From Tenacibaculum jejuense (GTDB taxonomy: Bacteria > Bacteroidota > Bacteroidia > Flavobacteriales > Flavobacteriaceae), in the NCBI RefSeq assembly GCF_900198195.1, contig NZ_LT899436.1:930001-994000 (forward strand): a stretch of DNA of 64,000 nucleotides, written 5' to 3'. The translations under genes and the position numbers were made by a program. Below, piece by piece: positions 19,002-27,278 of the stretch; the stretch's first letter is position 1, and the number at the start of each line of letters is the position of its first letter. The notes under the pieces are model-generated. The model ran no database searches, was not told the DNA's origin, and saw only the letters and a list, made by a program, of their open reading frames with translations.

Positions 19002-20253
19002 CAGTATTTGTTTTCAAATTGGTAATATCTAAGCTAGAAGGGTTTTCATAAACTTCTAAATCAAAGAAAGAAACACTAGCGAAAATATGGTCAAAAATAT
19101 CGGCCATAATTCGCTCATAAACAATCCATTCTTTTTCACTACTAAAAGCATAAATTTCTAAAGGAACTCCATTGGAAGTAGGAGATAACTGTCTACTCAT
19201 AAAGAGTAAATCCTGGTTTATTTTCGGATGATTTTTTAAGTACATGTCAATATACTTTCTAAACATACCGAAATTCGTTAAGTTTCTTCCGTTAATAAGT
19301 AACGACTTGTCTATATTATTAGATGTATTATAAAGATGTACTTCATCTGATTTTTCCGTAACATAATCTTTAATTAGTTCAATCTTTTTGAAGTGTTCAA
19401 TTTCGTGGTCAGAAAGAAAATGAATACTGTTAATCTTAATTTGAATAGCTCTTTTTATTCGTCTTCCACCAGAGTGATTCATTGCTCTCCAGTTTTTAAA
19501 AGAATCAGAAATTAAAGAATAGGTAGGAATACTAGTAATGGTATTATCAAAATTCTTTACAATTACTGAAGTTAAATTAATTTCAATAACATTTCCATCA
19601 GCGCCAAACTTTTCCATAGTAATCCAATCTTGCAAACGAACAGTATCGTAAACTGAAATTTGAATACTAGCCACAAAACCTAAAATAGTGTCTTTAAAAA
19701 TTAAAAGTAATACTGCAGAAAAAGCACCCAGAGCAGTAAAGAAACGCAATAAAGGTTTACCCGTAACTATTGAAAAAGAAACTACAAAAGCAATAATCCA
19801 TAAGAGAATCATAAAGATTTGCACATAACTTTCTAAAGGTTTGTCTTTAAAAGCAGGTAAAGTGCGTAAAAAATCTTTTATACTTTGAAGTATACTTTTA
19901 ACCAAGGAAACAAAACTTAATACAATTAAAAGATTAACAAATCGCTTTGCATACTCCAAGAAATGAGGGAAATCAATTAATATAAAAGCTAAACTTCCGT
20001 AAGTGATAATTAACACTAGCACACGAGCTAAGTTTAAAAAGAATGAATTCTTAATAAGTATATTGTCAAACTCAGTTTTAGTTTTATTAGCTAATTTTTT
20101 TAAGAATTTACTTCCATAATACCTCAATATTTTAAATATTAAATATCCTAATATTGCTATAGTCAATAAATTAAAAAATACGTTGAAGTATGTTGCTAAG
20201 TTATGATTAACGTCTAGTTTGTCTCTTAAAAAATTATAAAAAAATCGATTCAC
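18991..20253 (-). CDS. MscS-family mechanosensitive ion channel
   Basis: A 420-aa membrane protein. Five hydrophobic segments lie in the first about 200 residues; the pore-lining-like helix is around FFTALGAFSAVLLLIFKDTILGFVASIQI. A soluble MscS beta domain follows (DTVRLQDWITM, then ...GNVIEINLTSVIVKNFDNTITSIPTY in two shorter pieces), then a large C-terminal domain. The long N-terminal region resembles the YbdG/YnaI-type larger channels rather than the compact MscS. Role: opens on membrane tension to relieve osmotic downshock. Confidence 0.9.
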   Translation of the reverse strand: MNRFFYNFLRDKLDVNHNLATYFNVFFNLLTIAILGYLIFKILRYYGSKFLKKLANKTKTEFDNILIKNSFFLNLARVLVLIITYGSLAFILIDFPHFLEYAKRFVNLLIVLSFVSLVKSILQSIKDFLRTLPAFKDKPLESYVQIFMILLWIIAFVVSFSIVTGKPLLRFFTALGAFSAVLLLIFKDTILGFVASIQISVYDTVRLQDWITMEKFGADGNVIEINLTSVIVKNFDNTITSIPTYSLISDSFKNWRAMNHSGGRRIKRAIQIKINSIHFLSDHEIEHFKKIELIKDYVTEKSDEVHLYNTSNNIDKSLLINGRNLTNFGMFRKYIDMYLKNHPKINQDLLFMSRQLSPTSNGVPLEIYAFSSEKEWIVYERIMADIFDHIFASVSFFDLEVYENPSSLDITNLKTNTDEK

Positions 20254-20267
20254 CCCTTCTTATGATT

Positions 20268-20972
20268 TTAAATATCTTGAATTTCTTCCCCAATGCCTAA
20301 ATTAAATCTTTTTCTGAAAAAATATACTGCAAGATAGAGTAAAGGTGTATCTAAAGCGGCAATTATAATTTTAAAAATAACTCCGCTTATTAATAACCCT
20401 AAGAATTTATCCCAAATGATAATTTCAAAAGAGCAAAGCAGTACTAATACAGTTAATGTATCAATAAATTGAGATGTAAAGGTTGAAAAATTATTTCTTA
20501 GCCATAAATATTTTCCCTTGGTTAAGTTTTTCCAAAAGTGATAAACCCTGATATCTATAAATTGAGCAAATAAATAGGCAAGCATAGAAGCTACAACTGC
20601 TAAAGGAGCAGCTCCAAAAACTAGGTTATAGGTTTCATCATTTACAGGTGACCAAACAGTGGCTGGTGCAGCTTTACCTGCATAAATTATTAGTAAAGAG
20701 AAAAGAGAAGCGAAAATTCCAGCAACAACAACTTGGTTTGCTTTTTTTTTACCATAAATTTCAGATAAAATATCTGTAATTAAAAAAGTAACTGGATATG
20801 GTAATAAACCTACAGAGATTTCAAATAATTTTACACCAAAAACTTCCAAATCGACAGGATACCAATAGAAAAATTTTTGAAAAATTAAATTTGAAGCTAC
20901 TAATGAAGCAATAAACAAGGCCGCTAAAACTAGAAAAATATTTTGAGCAAGTAGTTTGTTTTTCTCAGTCAT
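20268..20972 (-). CDS. Queuosine precursor transporter (YhhQ/DUF165 family)
   Basis: A 234-aa integral membrane protein with about six helices. The segments FLITDILSEIYGKKKANQVV and SQFIDTLTVL are hallmarks of the YhhQ/QueT-like family, which imports pre-queuosine bases for tRNA modification. It stands 14 nt upstream of the MscS-type gene in the same direction. A TAnnTTCG-like element in the short gap before fabD may be its promoter. Confidence 0.9.
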   Translation of the reverse strand: MTEKNKLLAQNIFLVLAALFIASLVASNLIFQKFFYWYPVDLEVFGVKLFEISVGLLPYPVTFLITDILSEIYGKKKANQVVVAGIFASLFSLLIIYAGKAAPATVWSPVNDETYNLVFGAAPLAVVASMLAYLFAQFIDIRVYHFWKNLTKGKYLWLRNNFSTFTSQFIDTLTVLVLLCSFEIIIWDKFLGLLISGVIFKIIIAALDTPLLYLAVYFFRKRFNLGIGEEIQDI

Positions 20973-21001
20973 ATAGCGAAAATAACAAAATTAAAATTGA
21001 T

Positions 21002-21009
21002 TATGTTTG
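21002..21009 (+). promoter_or_regulatory. -7 element of fabD
   Basis: TATGTTTG matches TAnnTTTG. It lies 30 nt before the fabD ATG; no clear -33 TTTG is present at the normal distance. It also argues against an earlier fabD start, because the in-frame ATG at 21007 falls on this element. Confidence 0.5.
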
Positions 21010-21039
21010 CATTATAAAACAAATGACAAAAAGAAGTTT

Positions 21040-21930
21040 ATGAAGGCATATGTTTTTCCTGGACAAGGAGCACAGTTTACAGGAATGGGATTAGATTTAT
21101 ATGAAAAATCACCTATCGCTCAAGAGCTTTTCGAAAAAGCAAATTCTATTTTAGGTTTTAGTATTACCGACGTAATGTTTGAAGGTAGTGCTGATGAATT
21201 AAAACAAACGAAAGTAACTCAACCAGCCATATTTTTACACTCAGTTATTCTAGCTAAAGTATTAGGAGAAGAATTTAAACCAGATATGGTTGCAGGACAT
21301 TCTTTAGGAGAATTATCTGCTTTAGTTGCAAATGGTGTTTTATCTTTTGAAAATGGTTTAACATTAGTTTCTAAAAGAGCTTTAGCTATGCAAAAAGCTT
21401 GTGAAGCTCAAGAATCTACTATGGCAGCTGTTTTAGGTTTAGAAGACGCAGTTGTAGAAGAAACTTGTAATGCTATTGATGGAGTAGTAGTAGCAGCAAA
21501 TTATAATTGTCCTGGACAGTTAGTAATTTCTGGAGAAATTGAAGCGATTAATAAAGCTTGTGAGGTTTTAAAAGAAAAAGGAGCGAAGAGAGCTTTAGTA
21601 TTACCAGTTGGTGGAGCTTTTCATTCGCCATTAATGGAACCAGCTAGAGAAGAGTTAGCAAAGGCTATTGAAGAAACTACTTTCAATACGCCAAATTGCC
21701 CAGTATATCAAAACGTAGCAGCAAAAGCGATTACAGATCCTAATGAGATTAAAGAAAATTTAATTGCGCAATTGACTGCGCCTGTAAAATGGACACAATG
21801 TGTGCAAGCAATGATTGCTGATGGAGCAACTGAAGTGATAGAAGTTGGTCCTGGAAAAGTTTTACAAGGTTTAATGCGTAAGATTGATAGAAGTGTAGCT
21901 GCTAGTGGAGCAAGCTTCGGAGAAGAATAA
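21040..21930 (+). CDS. fabD: Malonyl-CoA:ACP transacylase
   Basis: FabD loads malonate from CoA onto acyl carrier protein for fatty-acid synthesis. The start at MKAYVFPGQGAQ gives the family N-terminus at once. GHSLGE carries the nucleophile Ser88, the conserved Arg lies in the following KRALAMQKA stretch, and His195 sits in GGAFHSPLM. Length 296 aa is normal. It stands alone rather than in a fab cluster and is convergent with the M16 protease gene. Confidence 0.95.
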   Translation: MKAYVFPGQGAQFTGMGLDLYEKSPIAQELFEKANSILGFSITDVMFEGSADELKQTKVTQPAIFLHSVILAKVLGEEFKPDMVAGHSLGELSALVANGVLSFENGLTLVSKRALAMQKACEAQESTMAAVLGLEDAVVEETCNAIDGVVVAANYNCPGQLVISGEIEAINKACEVLKEKGAKRALVLPVGGAFHSPLMEPAREELAKAIEETTFNTPNCPVYQNVAAKAITDPNEIKENLIAQLTAPVKWTQCVQAMIADGATEVIEVGPGKVLQGLMRKIDRSVAASGASFGEE

Positions 21931-21934
21931 AAAT

Positions 21935-22065
21935 AAGGCTGATTAAAATTTAATTTACGTCAACCTGAACTTGTTTCAGGTTCTCATTATAATCGTATGA
22001 TTACTTTTAAGTGAGATTCTGAAATAAATTCAGAATGACGATTTAAACTAATTTTAATCAGCCTT
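21935..22065. terminator. Long-armed bidirectional terminator enclosing a REP-like repeat
   Basis: AAGGCTGATTAAAATT (21935-21950) and AATTTTAATCAGCCTT (22050-22065) are perfect 16-bp inverted copies, followed by T on the right and preceded by A on the left. They lie between the convergent fabD and M16 genes. The loop is about 100 nt instead of a few, because a palindromic repeat occupies it. Confidence 0.75.
21958..22040. repeat. REP-like paired palindrome
   Basis: Two small hairpins are arranged head to head: AACCTGAA/TTCAGGTT (21962-21982) and ATTCTGAA/TTCAGAAT (22016-22036). Outer CGTCA...TGACG and inner TCTCA...TGAGA arms make the whole block symmetrical. It resembles the short intergenic palindromes seen many times in flavobacterial genomes. 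Confidence 0.7.
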
Positions 22066-22072
22066 TTTATTG

Positions 22073-24910
22073 TTACTGTTTTACTTTTTCTTGAAGTTTA
22101 TTTAAAAGTACAGGTTCTCCAAAACCTAATTCTTTCATTCTTTTCAGTTGTGTTTCAGCATCTCCAACAACTAACCAAATCATTTTATTAGGATCTACAT
22201 ATTGATTTGCTAATTCTTGAATTCTAAGAATAGTCATTTCAGAAACTATTTTTTCTCTATCCTTCATATAATTGTTAGCTAAGTTATATGTACTTATGTT
22301 TTCTAACATTCTTAGTTTAGCACCCGTAGTTTCAAAAGCTCTAGCATTACTTTTAATCAAGAAACCTTTAGTTGTTGCTAAATCTTTTTCAGAATAATTC
22401 TTCGCATAGTTTTCTAGAATTTGCTTTACTAATTGAGAAGCTTCTAAAGTAACATTACTACGCACTCCACTACCAATAGTAAATGCACCTTTATCTTTTC
22501 CTCCAGAAAAACCTGATCTTACTCCGTAAGTATATCCTTTTCCTTCTCGTAATTGTTGTGTTAATTGAGAAGCAAATCCACCACCGCCTAAAATATAATT
22601 CATAACAGTAGCAGGATAATAATCCGCATCATTAAAAGCTAATGCTGGTGCTCCAAAACGTAATTGAGATTGCTTAGCATTTGGAATATCATAAAAATAT
22701 ACTGTCGATTTTTCAGGAGCTTCAGGAGTTTTAAAACTAGGAATAGTTACTTCTTTAGCCATCCATTTTTTGTCAAGTTCTTGTAAAGAAGCCATAATAT
22801 TTTCTTTATCAATATCACCAACTACATGCATTGTTGTTATTGAAGGAGAAAAGAAATTATTGTAATAGGCTTTTAAATCATCGATTGTAATAGATTCAAC
22901 AGATTTTATGTCACCTAATATATTTTTAGAGCGAATATTATCTTTTCCATAAATAAGTACATTATATTGATTAGAAGCTATTGAAGTCGGACTAGCTTCT
23001 TGTGATCTTAAATTTGTAATTGCACCTTTTTTTAATAACTCGAATTCAGCTTCATCCCATCTAGGTTCTAAAAGCATTTCTTGAACTAAAGCTAATGTTT
23101 GTTTGTAATTACGTTTTAGTGTATTACCAAAAACACGAATATTATTTTTAGTTGCAAAAATACTTACAGATGCTCCTAATTGAGCTAACTCATCTTCTAA
23201 CTGACTTACATCTTTATTTTTAGTTCCTTTTTCTAATAAACTAGCTGTTAAATTTGCAACACCTAATTTATCCATGTTTTCAAGTAATTGTCCACCTTCA
23301 ATAACGAAATTGAATTGTACTAATGGAACTTCATCACTTTGAATTCCAAATACTTTTAAACCGTTTTTTAATTCATCTTTCCAAACATTTGGAGTTTTTG
23401 ATTCTGGAGCTTTTCCATATGGAGGCTCAACAGAACGATCAAAAGATGAAGGTGTTTTTTCATAAGTTGCTGCTATTGATGAATCGAATGATTCTTCTGC
23501 ACCTGTAACTATTTTTTCCTCAATTACATTTGCTTCTACCGAGTTTGATAAAGCTAATTCTTGTTGAGTTTTTGGAACAAAACTAGTAGCGATATAGTTT
23601 TTGTCTTTTATATATTTGTTGTAAGCAGTCATTACATCTGTAGTAGTAACTGCTAATGTTTCATTTAATTCTTTAGTAACATAACCAGGATTTCCAGTAT
23701 ATGTATTGTAAGAAGCTAAACGAGAACCTTTACCAAGAACGCTAGATAAACTGTTATAAAAATCTGTTTCTAAACCAGCTTTAATACGATCTAAATCTTT
23801 TTGAGGAATTCCGTTTTTTTCAAAATCAACAAATGCTGTATAAATCCCTTTTTGAACTTCATCTAATTTTGTGTTAGAGAAAGCTCTAACGATCAATTGA
23901 GTTTGGCCTGCAATTTCAGAATTGAAATTAAACATTGTTGTGCCTGATGTTAATTTTAAATCATCTACCAAAACTTTATTTAAAGGAGCTTTTTTTCCAT
24001 TACTTAAATATTCTGCTAAAATATCTAAAGCATATGCATCTTCATGATATTGTTCTACAGTTGGCCATGTTAATGTTAATTCTGGTAAACGAGCAAAATT
24101 ATCTTCATAAACTATGTGTTTAGTTTCTTTAACAATTCCAGGTCTTTTTTGAATCGGAGCAATTGTTTCACCTTTAGGAATTTCATCAAAATATTTATGA
24201 ACCCATTCTTTAGCTTGAGTAACATCTAAATCACCAGATAAAACTAAGGTAGCATTGTTAGGAACATACCATTTTTTAAAGAAGTTTTTTACATCTTGTA
24301 AAGTAGCATTTTGTAAATCTTCTAAAGAACCAATTACTTGCCAATTGTATGGATGATCTTTTGGATACAGATTCTTTCCAATTACATATTGTCTATGTCC
24401 ATATGGTCTATTATCAACACTTTGTCTTTTTTCATTTTTTACAACTTGTTTTTCTTTCGCTAAAACAGGATCTGTAACTGTATTTATAAACCAACCTAAT
24501 TTATCAGCTTCTGCCCAAATCATTTTTTCTAAAGCATCGCTTGGAACAGTTTGTAAATAATTTGTTCTATCTCTTGAAGTAGATCCATTAGCACCAGAAC
24601 CACCAATTCGTGCGCTCATTTTATCAAGTCCACCTTTACCCAAATTTTCCGATTCTAAGAATAATAAGTGTTCAAAAAGATGAGCAAAACCAGTTCTACC
24701 TTCTATTTCTCTTGCAGAACCCACATGAACCATAAGTTCTACAGCCACAACAGGGTCTGATTTATCAACATGAAAAATAACATCTAAACCATTGTCTAAT
24801 GTGATTTTTTCATAATCTATTTTTAAATCTACTTTTTTGGATTCTTGTTCAGAAGAAGTACATCCTATTAAAATACAAAATAGGAGTCCAAAAGTTAAGT
24901 TTTTTATCAT
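22073..24910 (-). CDS. M16-family zinc protease, double-domain, lipoprotein
   Basis: A 945-aa pitrilysin/insulinase-type protease. The signal peptide ends in a lipobox (LIGC, Cys17), so it is anchored in the envelope. The N-terminal half carries the inverted zinc motif HLFEH (His77, Glu80, His81) with a downstream Glu in ANGSTSRDRTNYLQ-type context. The second half (about 500-930) repeats the fold without the zinc site, as usual for the non-catalytic half, and contains the RxGxxY substrate-binding region (TYGVRSGFSGG). Likely role: degradation of periplasmic peptides. Confidence 0.93.
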   Translation of the reverse strand: MIKNLTFGLLFCILIGCTSSEQESKKVDLKIDYEKITLDNGLDVIFHVDKSDPVVAVELMVHVGSAREIEGRTGFAHLFEHLLFLESENLGKGGLDKMSARIGGSGANGSTSRDRTNYLQTVPSDALEKMIWAEADKLGWFINTVTDPVLAKEKQVVKNEKRQSVDNRPYGHRQYVIGKNLYPKDHPYNWQVIGSLEDLQNATLQDVKNFFKKWYVPNNATLVLSGDLDVTQAKEWVHKYFDEIPKGETIAPIQKRPGIVKETKHIVYEDNFARLPELTLTWPTVEQYHEDAYALDILAEYLSNGKKAPLNKVLVDDLKLTSGTTMFNFNSEIAGQTQLIVRAFSNTKLDEVQKGIYTAFVDFEKNGIPQKDLDRIKAGLETDFYNSLSSVLGKGSRLASYNTYTGNPGYVTKELNETLAVTTTDVMTAYNKYIKDKNYIATSFVPKTQQELALSNSVEANVIEEKIVTGAEESFDSSIAATYEKTPSSFDRSVEPPYGKAPESKTPNVWKDELKNGLKVFGIQSDEVPLVQFNFVIEGGQLLENMDKLGVANLTASLLEKGTKNKDVSQLEDELAQLGASVSIFATKNNIRVFGNTLKRNYKQTLALVQEMLLEPRWDEAEFELLKKGAITNLRSQEASPTSIASNQYNVLIYGKDNIRSKNILGDIKSVESITIDDLKAYYNNFFSPSITTMHVVGDIDKENIMASLQELDKKWMAKEVTIPSFKTPEAPEKSTVYFYDIPNAKQSQLRFGAPALAFNDADYYPATVMNYILGGGGFASQLTQQLREGKGYTYGVRSGFSGGKDKGAFTIGSGVRSNVTLEASQLVKQILENYAKNYSEKDLATTKGFLIKSNARAFETTGAKLRMLENISTYNLANNYMKDREKIVSEMTILRIQELANQYVDPNKMIWLVVGDAETQLKRMKELGFGEPVLLNKLQEKVKQ

Positions 24911-24984
24911 GGTTATATCTCTAAATTAGGCTTTAAAGATACTAAATGAAGAAATAGTTAAATTCCCTAAAGTTTGTTAAAATA

Positions 24985-25014
24985 AAAAAGACGATTTATC
25001 ATAATCGTCTTTTT
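24985..25014 (-). terminator. Terminator of the AhpD-like gene
   Basis: AAAAAGACGATT (24985-24996) pairs with AATCGTCTTTTT (25003-25014) around a 6-nt loop. On the minus strand it follows the AhpD-like stop and ends in T. Confidence 0.88.
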
Positions 25015-25031
25015 ACACTATAAAACTTTAA

Positions 25032-25574
25032 TTAAATGAACTTTTTAAAGGGTTCATCTACTTCAGTATTTGCAATATGATTTACGTAATTACTTATTAC
25101 TTTTTGAGAAAGTCCCAAGATAATTTCTAAAACATGTCTTTCTGTATAACCAGCTTCATAAAATTTATCTAACTCTGGTTTAGAAATATTTCCTCTGTTT
25201 CTTAAGATAATAAGCGTTGTATCGTATAATGCTTGTAACTTAGCATTTGGCATAGCACTTTTATTTCTTAACGCATCAATTAGTTCAGGATTGACTTTCA
25301 TCATATGTGCAATAGCAGTATGTGCCGGAACACAATAATGACATTCGTGCTCTACATTAATAGTTTGCCAAACTACAGTTAATTCTTCAGCGTCAAAAGC
25401 TGTTTGTGTAGAGAATAAATGATGTAATGTTTTATATCCTTCTAAAATAGCTGGAGATTCTGCTAATACACCATGTAAGTTTGGTAACATACCAAATGCT
25501 TTTACAGATTCTTCTAATTGTCCTTTACTTTTTTCAGGAGCTGTTTCGATAGTGTGAACAGTTAATGTACTCAT
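25032..25574 (-). CDS. AhpD-like carboxymuconolactone decarboxylase family protein
   Basis: A 180-aa all-helical protein of the CMD/AhpD family. The redox motif ECHYCVPAH (Cys-His-Tyr-Cys, about residues 96-99, with following His) is the AhpD-type CxxC. Members act as peroxidase partners or as general thiol redox proteins in the cytosol. The gene is preceded by a palindrome that also precedes the adjacent TetR gene, so control by that regulator is likely. Confidence 0.88.
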   Translation of the reverse strand: MSTLTVHTIETAPEKSKGQLEESVKAFGMLPNLHGVLAESPAILEGYKTLHHLFSTQTAFDAEELTVVWQTINVEHECHYCVPAHTAIAHMMKVNPELIDALRNKSAMPNAKLQALYDTTLIILRNRGNISKPELDKFYEAGYTERHVLEIILGLSQKVISNYVNHIANTEVDEPFKKFI

Positions 25575-25589
25575 ATTAAAATTGATTTT

Positions 25590-25615
25590 AATAACTAAAC
25601 AATCGGTTAGTTATT
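25590..25615 (-). promoter_or_regulatory. Candidate TetR operator upstream of the AhpD-like gene
   Basis: AATAACTAA (25590-25598) and TTAGTTATT (25607-25615) are perfect inverted arms around ACAATCGG. The core AACTAAACAATCGGTTAG recurs with one change before the TetR gene itself. It starts 16 nt from the AhpD-like ATG. Confidence 0.75.
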
Positions 25616-25626
25616 GATTAAAAAAA

Positions 25627-26193
25627 TTATTTTTTACTAAATATGTTTTCTATAAAAATATGTAATTGTGGTTTGTTAAATACTCTAGAAGCTGAAGATA
25701 AACCGAACATAGAAACAATATAATAATCTGACTGTTCTTGAATTTGAACTTCGGAAAAGCCAGCTTCTTGTCGAACATTATTTTCAAATAAACTTCTTAT
25801 TTCTTTAGTGAAGTTTGATAATTGATTTTTAATAACAGGATCAGAATCTTCGTTTAATTCATTAGCAGCATTGGTAACTAAACATCCTTTTATAAAGTCA
25901 TTATTATCTTTTGCAAATTCTAAAAAATCATAGAAATATTCTTTTATTCCTACGATACCATTATTTGAATCTTTTAATTTATCTGTAATAGCTAAAAGCT
26001 TTTTTCTATAAGATTTCACACACTCTAAGAAAACACCTTTCTTACTTCCGAAACTAGAATAAATAGAAAATTTATTAATGCCCATTTGTTGCTCAAGCAT
26101 GTGCATAGAAGTAGTTTCGTAACCATTTTTCCAAAACAGTTCCATTGCTTTATCGATTACTTCAGATTCTATGTATTCTTTTTTTCGTGCCAT
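25627..26193 (-). CDS. TetR-family transcriptional regulator
   Basis: A 188-aa regulator. The N-terminal helix-turn-helix (about 5-50) contains MELFWKNGYETTS and MGINKFSIYSSFGSKKGVF, typical of the AcuR/YxaF-like TetR group. The C-terminal ligand domain is about 75-185. I take the ATG at MARKKEY; an ATG 21 nt upstream would lie inside the operator-like sequence. It is transcribed ahead of the AhpD-like gene, with an operator before each, which suggests autoregulation plus control of its neighbour. The ligand is unknown. Confidence 0.88.
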   Translation of the reverse strand: MARKKEYIESEVIDKAMELFWKNGYETTSMHMLEQQMGINKFSIYSSFGSKKGVFLECVKSYRKKLLAITDKLKDSNNGIVGIKEYFYDFLEFAKDNNDFIKGCLVTNAANELNEDSDPVIKNQLSNFTKEIRSLFENNVRQEAGFSEVQIQEQSDYYIVSMFGLSSASRVFNKPQLHIFIENIFSKK

Positions 26194-26204
26194 ATACTTT
26201 ACAA

Positions 26205-26222
26205 AACTAAACAATTGGTTAG
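26205..26222 (-). promoter_or_regulatory. Candidate TetR operator upstream of the TetR gene
   Basis: AACTAAACAATTGGTTAG differs at one base from the core before the AhpD-like gene. It lies 11 nt upstream of the chosen TetR start. Confidence 0.72.
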
Positions 26223-26266
26223 AAATAAAAAGCTAGTTAACAAAAGTTTAATAATTTCTCTAAATT

Positions 26267-27277
26267 TTAAGATTGAGTATTCTGCCATTTCCAAGCAGAT
26301 AACAGAGCTTCTTCTAAACTTTTTTCTGTTTTCCAATTCAGTTTTTCGTTAGCAATATTTGTGTCGGCATAAGCAGCTGTAATATCTCCAGCTCTACGTT
26401 CAACTATTTTATAGTTTAAATTTTGATTGGTAGCTTTCTCAAAAGCTTTAACAATTTCTAAAACAGAACTACCTTTTCCTGTTCCTACATTAAAGACTTC
26501 AAAAGCTGTTTCGTTTTTCTGATGTAGTAAACGATTTAAAGCAGCAATATGTGCTTTGGCTAAATCAACGACATGGATATAATCGCGAATGGCAGTTCCA
26601 TCAGGAGTATCGTAATCATCACCAAAAATTGACAATTGTTCTCTAATTCCAGCAGCAGTTTGTGTTACGTATGGAATTAAATTTTGAGGAACACCTAAAG
26701 GAAGTTCTCCAATTTTAGCACTTTCATGAGCACCAATCGGATTGAAATATCGTAAAGCAATGGCATTTAAGCCATTTGCTTTACAACTATCTTGTATAAT
26801 TTCTTCTCCAATTTGTTTAGTATTTCCGTAAGGAGATTCTGCTGGTTTAATTGGAGCATTTTCAGTTATTGGTAATTCATCTGCTTGTCCATACACTGTA
26901 CAAGAAGAACTAAAAATGAAATTATTTAACTTTCTATCTCTCATTTCCTGAAGAATGTATACCAAACTACCAATATTATTCTCGTAATAATCTAAAGGTT
27001 TTTGTACACTTTCTCCAACTGCTTTAAATGCAGCAAAATGGATAATACCATCAACATGGTTATTTTCAAAAAAAGAAGTTACTTGTGCTTTACTTTTTAG
27101 ATCTAGTTGAAAAAATTCAGGAACTTTACCTGTGATTTTTCCAATATTTTCTAATACTTCTATTCTGGCATTCGATAAATCATCGATTATAATAACATCA
27201 AAGCCTGAATTTTGTAATTCAACAGCAGTATGGGAACCTATAAATCCTAAACCACCAGTAACAAGAATCTTTTTCAT
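26267..27277 (-). CDS. galE: UDP-glucose 4-epimerase
   Basis: A 336-aa extended short-chain dehydrogenase. VTGGLGFIGSH (6-16) binds NAD; the catalytic SSSCTVYG and SPYGNTKQ (YxxxK) segments are present, as is the RYFNPIGAH signature of GalE. It interconverts UDP-glucose and UDP-galactose for surface polysaccharide or galactose use. It begins 1 nt after the DegT aminotransferase stop, so both are probably one transcript. Confidence 0.93.
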   Translation of the reverse strand: MKKILVTGGLGFIGSHTAVELQNSGFDVIIIDDLSNARIEVLENIGKITGKVPEFFQLDLKSKAQVTSFFENNHVDGIIHFAAFKAVGESVQKPLDYYENNIGSLVYILQEMRDRKLNNFIFSSSCTVYGQADELPITENAPIKPAESPYGNTKQIGEEIIQDSCKANGLNAIALRYFNPIGAHESAKIGELPLGVPQNLIPYVTQTAAGIREQLSIFGDDYDTPDGTAIRDYIHVVDLAKAHIAALNRLLHQKNETAFEVFNVGTGKGSSVLEIVKAFEKATNQNLNYKIVERRAGDITAAYADTNIANEKLNWKTEKSLEEALLSAWKWQNTQS

Positions 27278-27278
27278 T

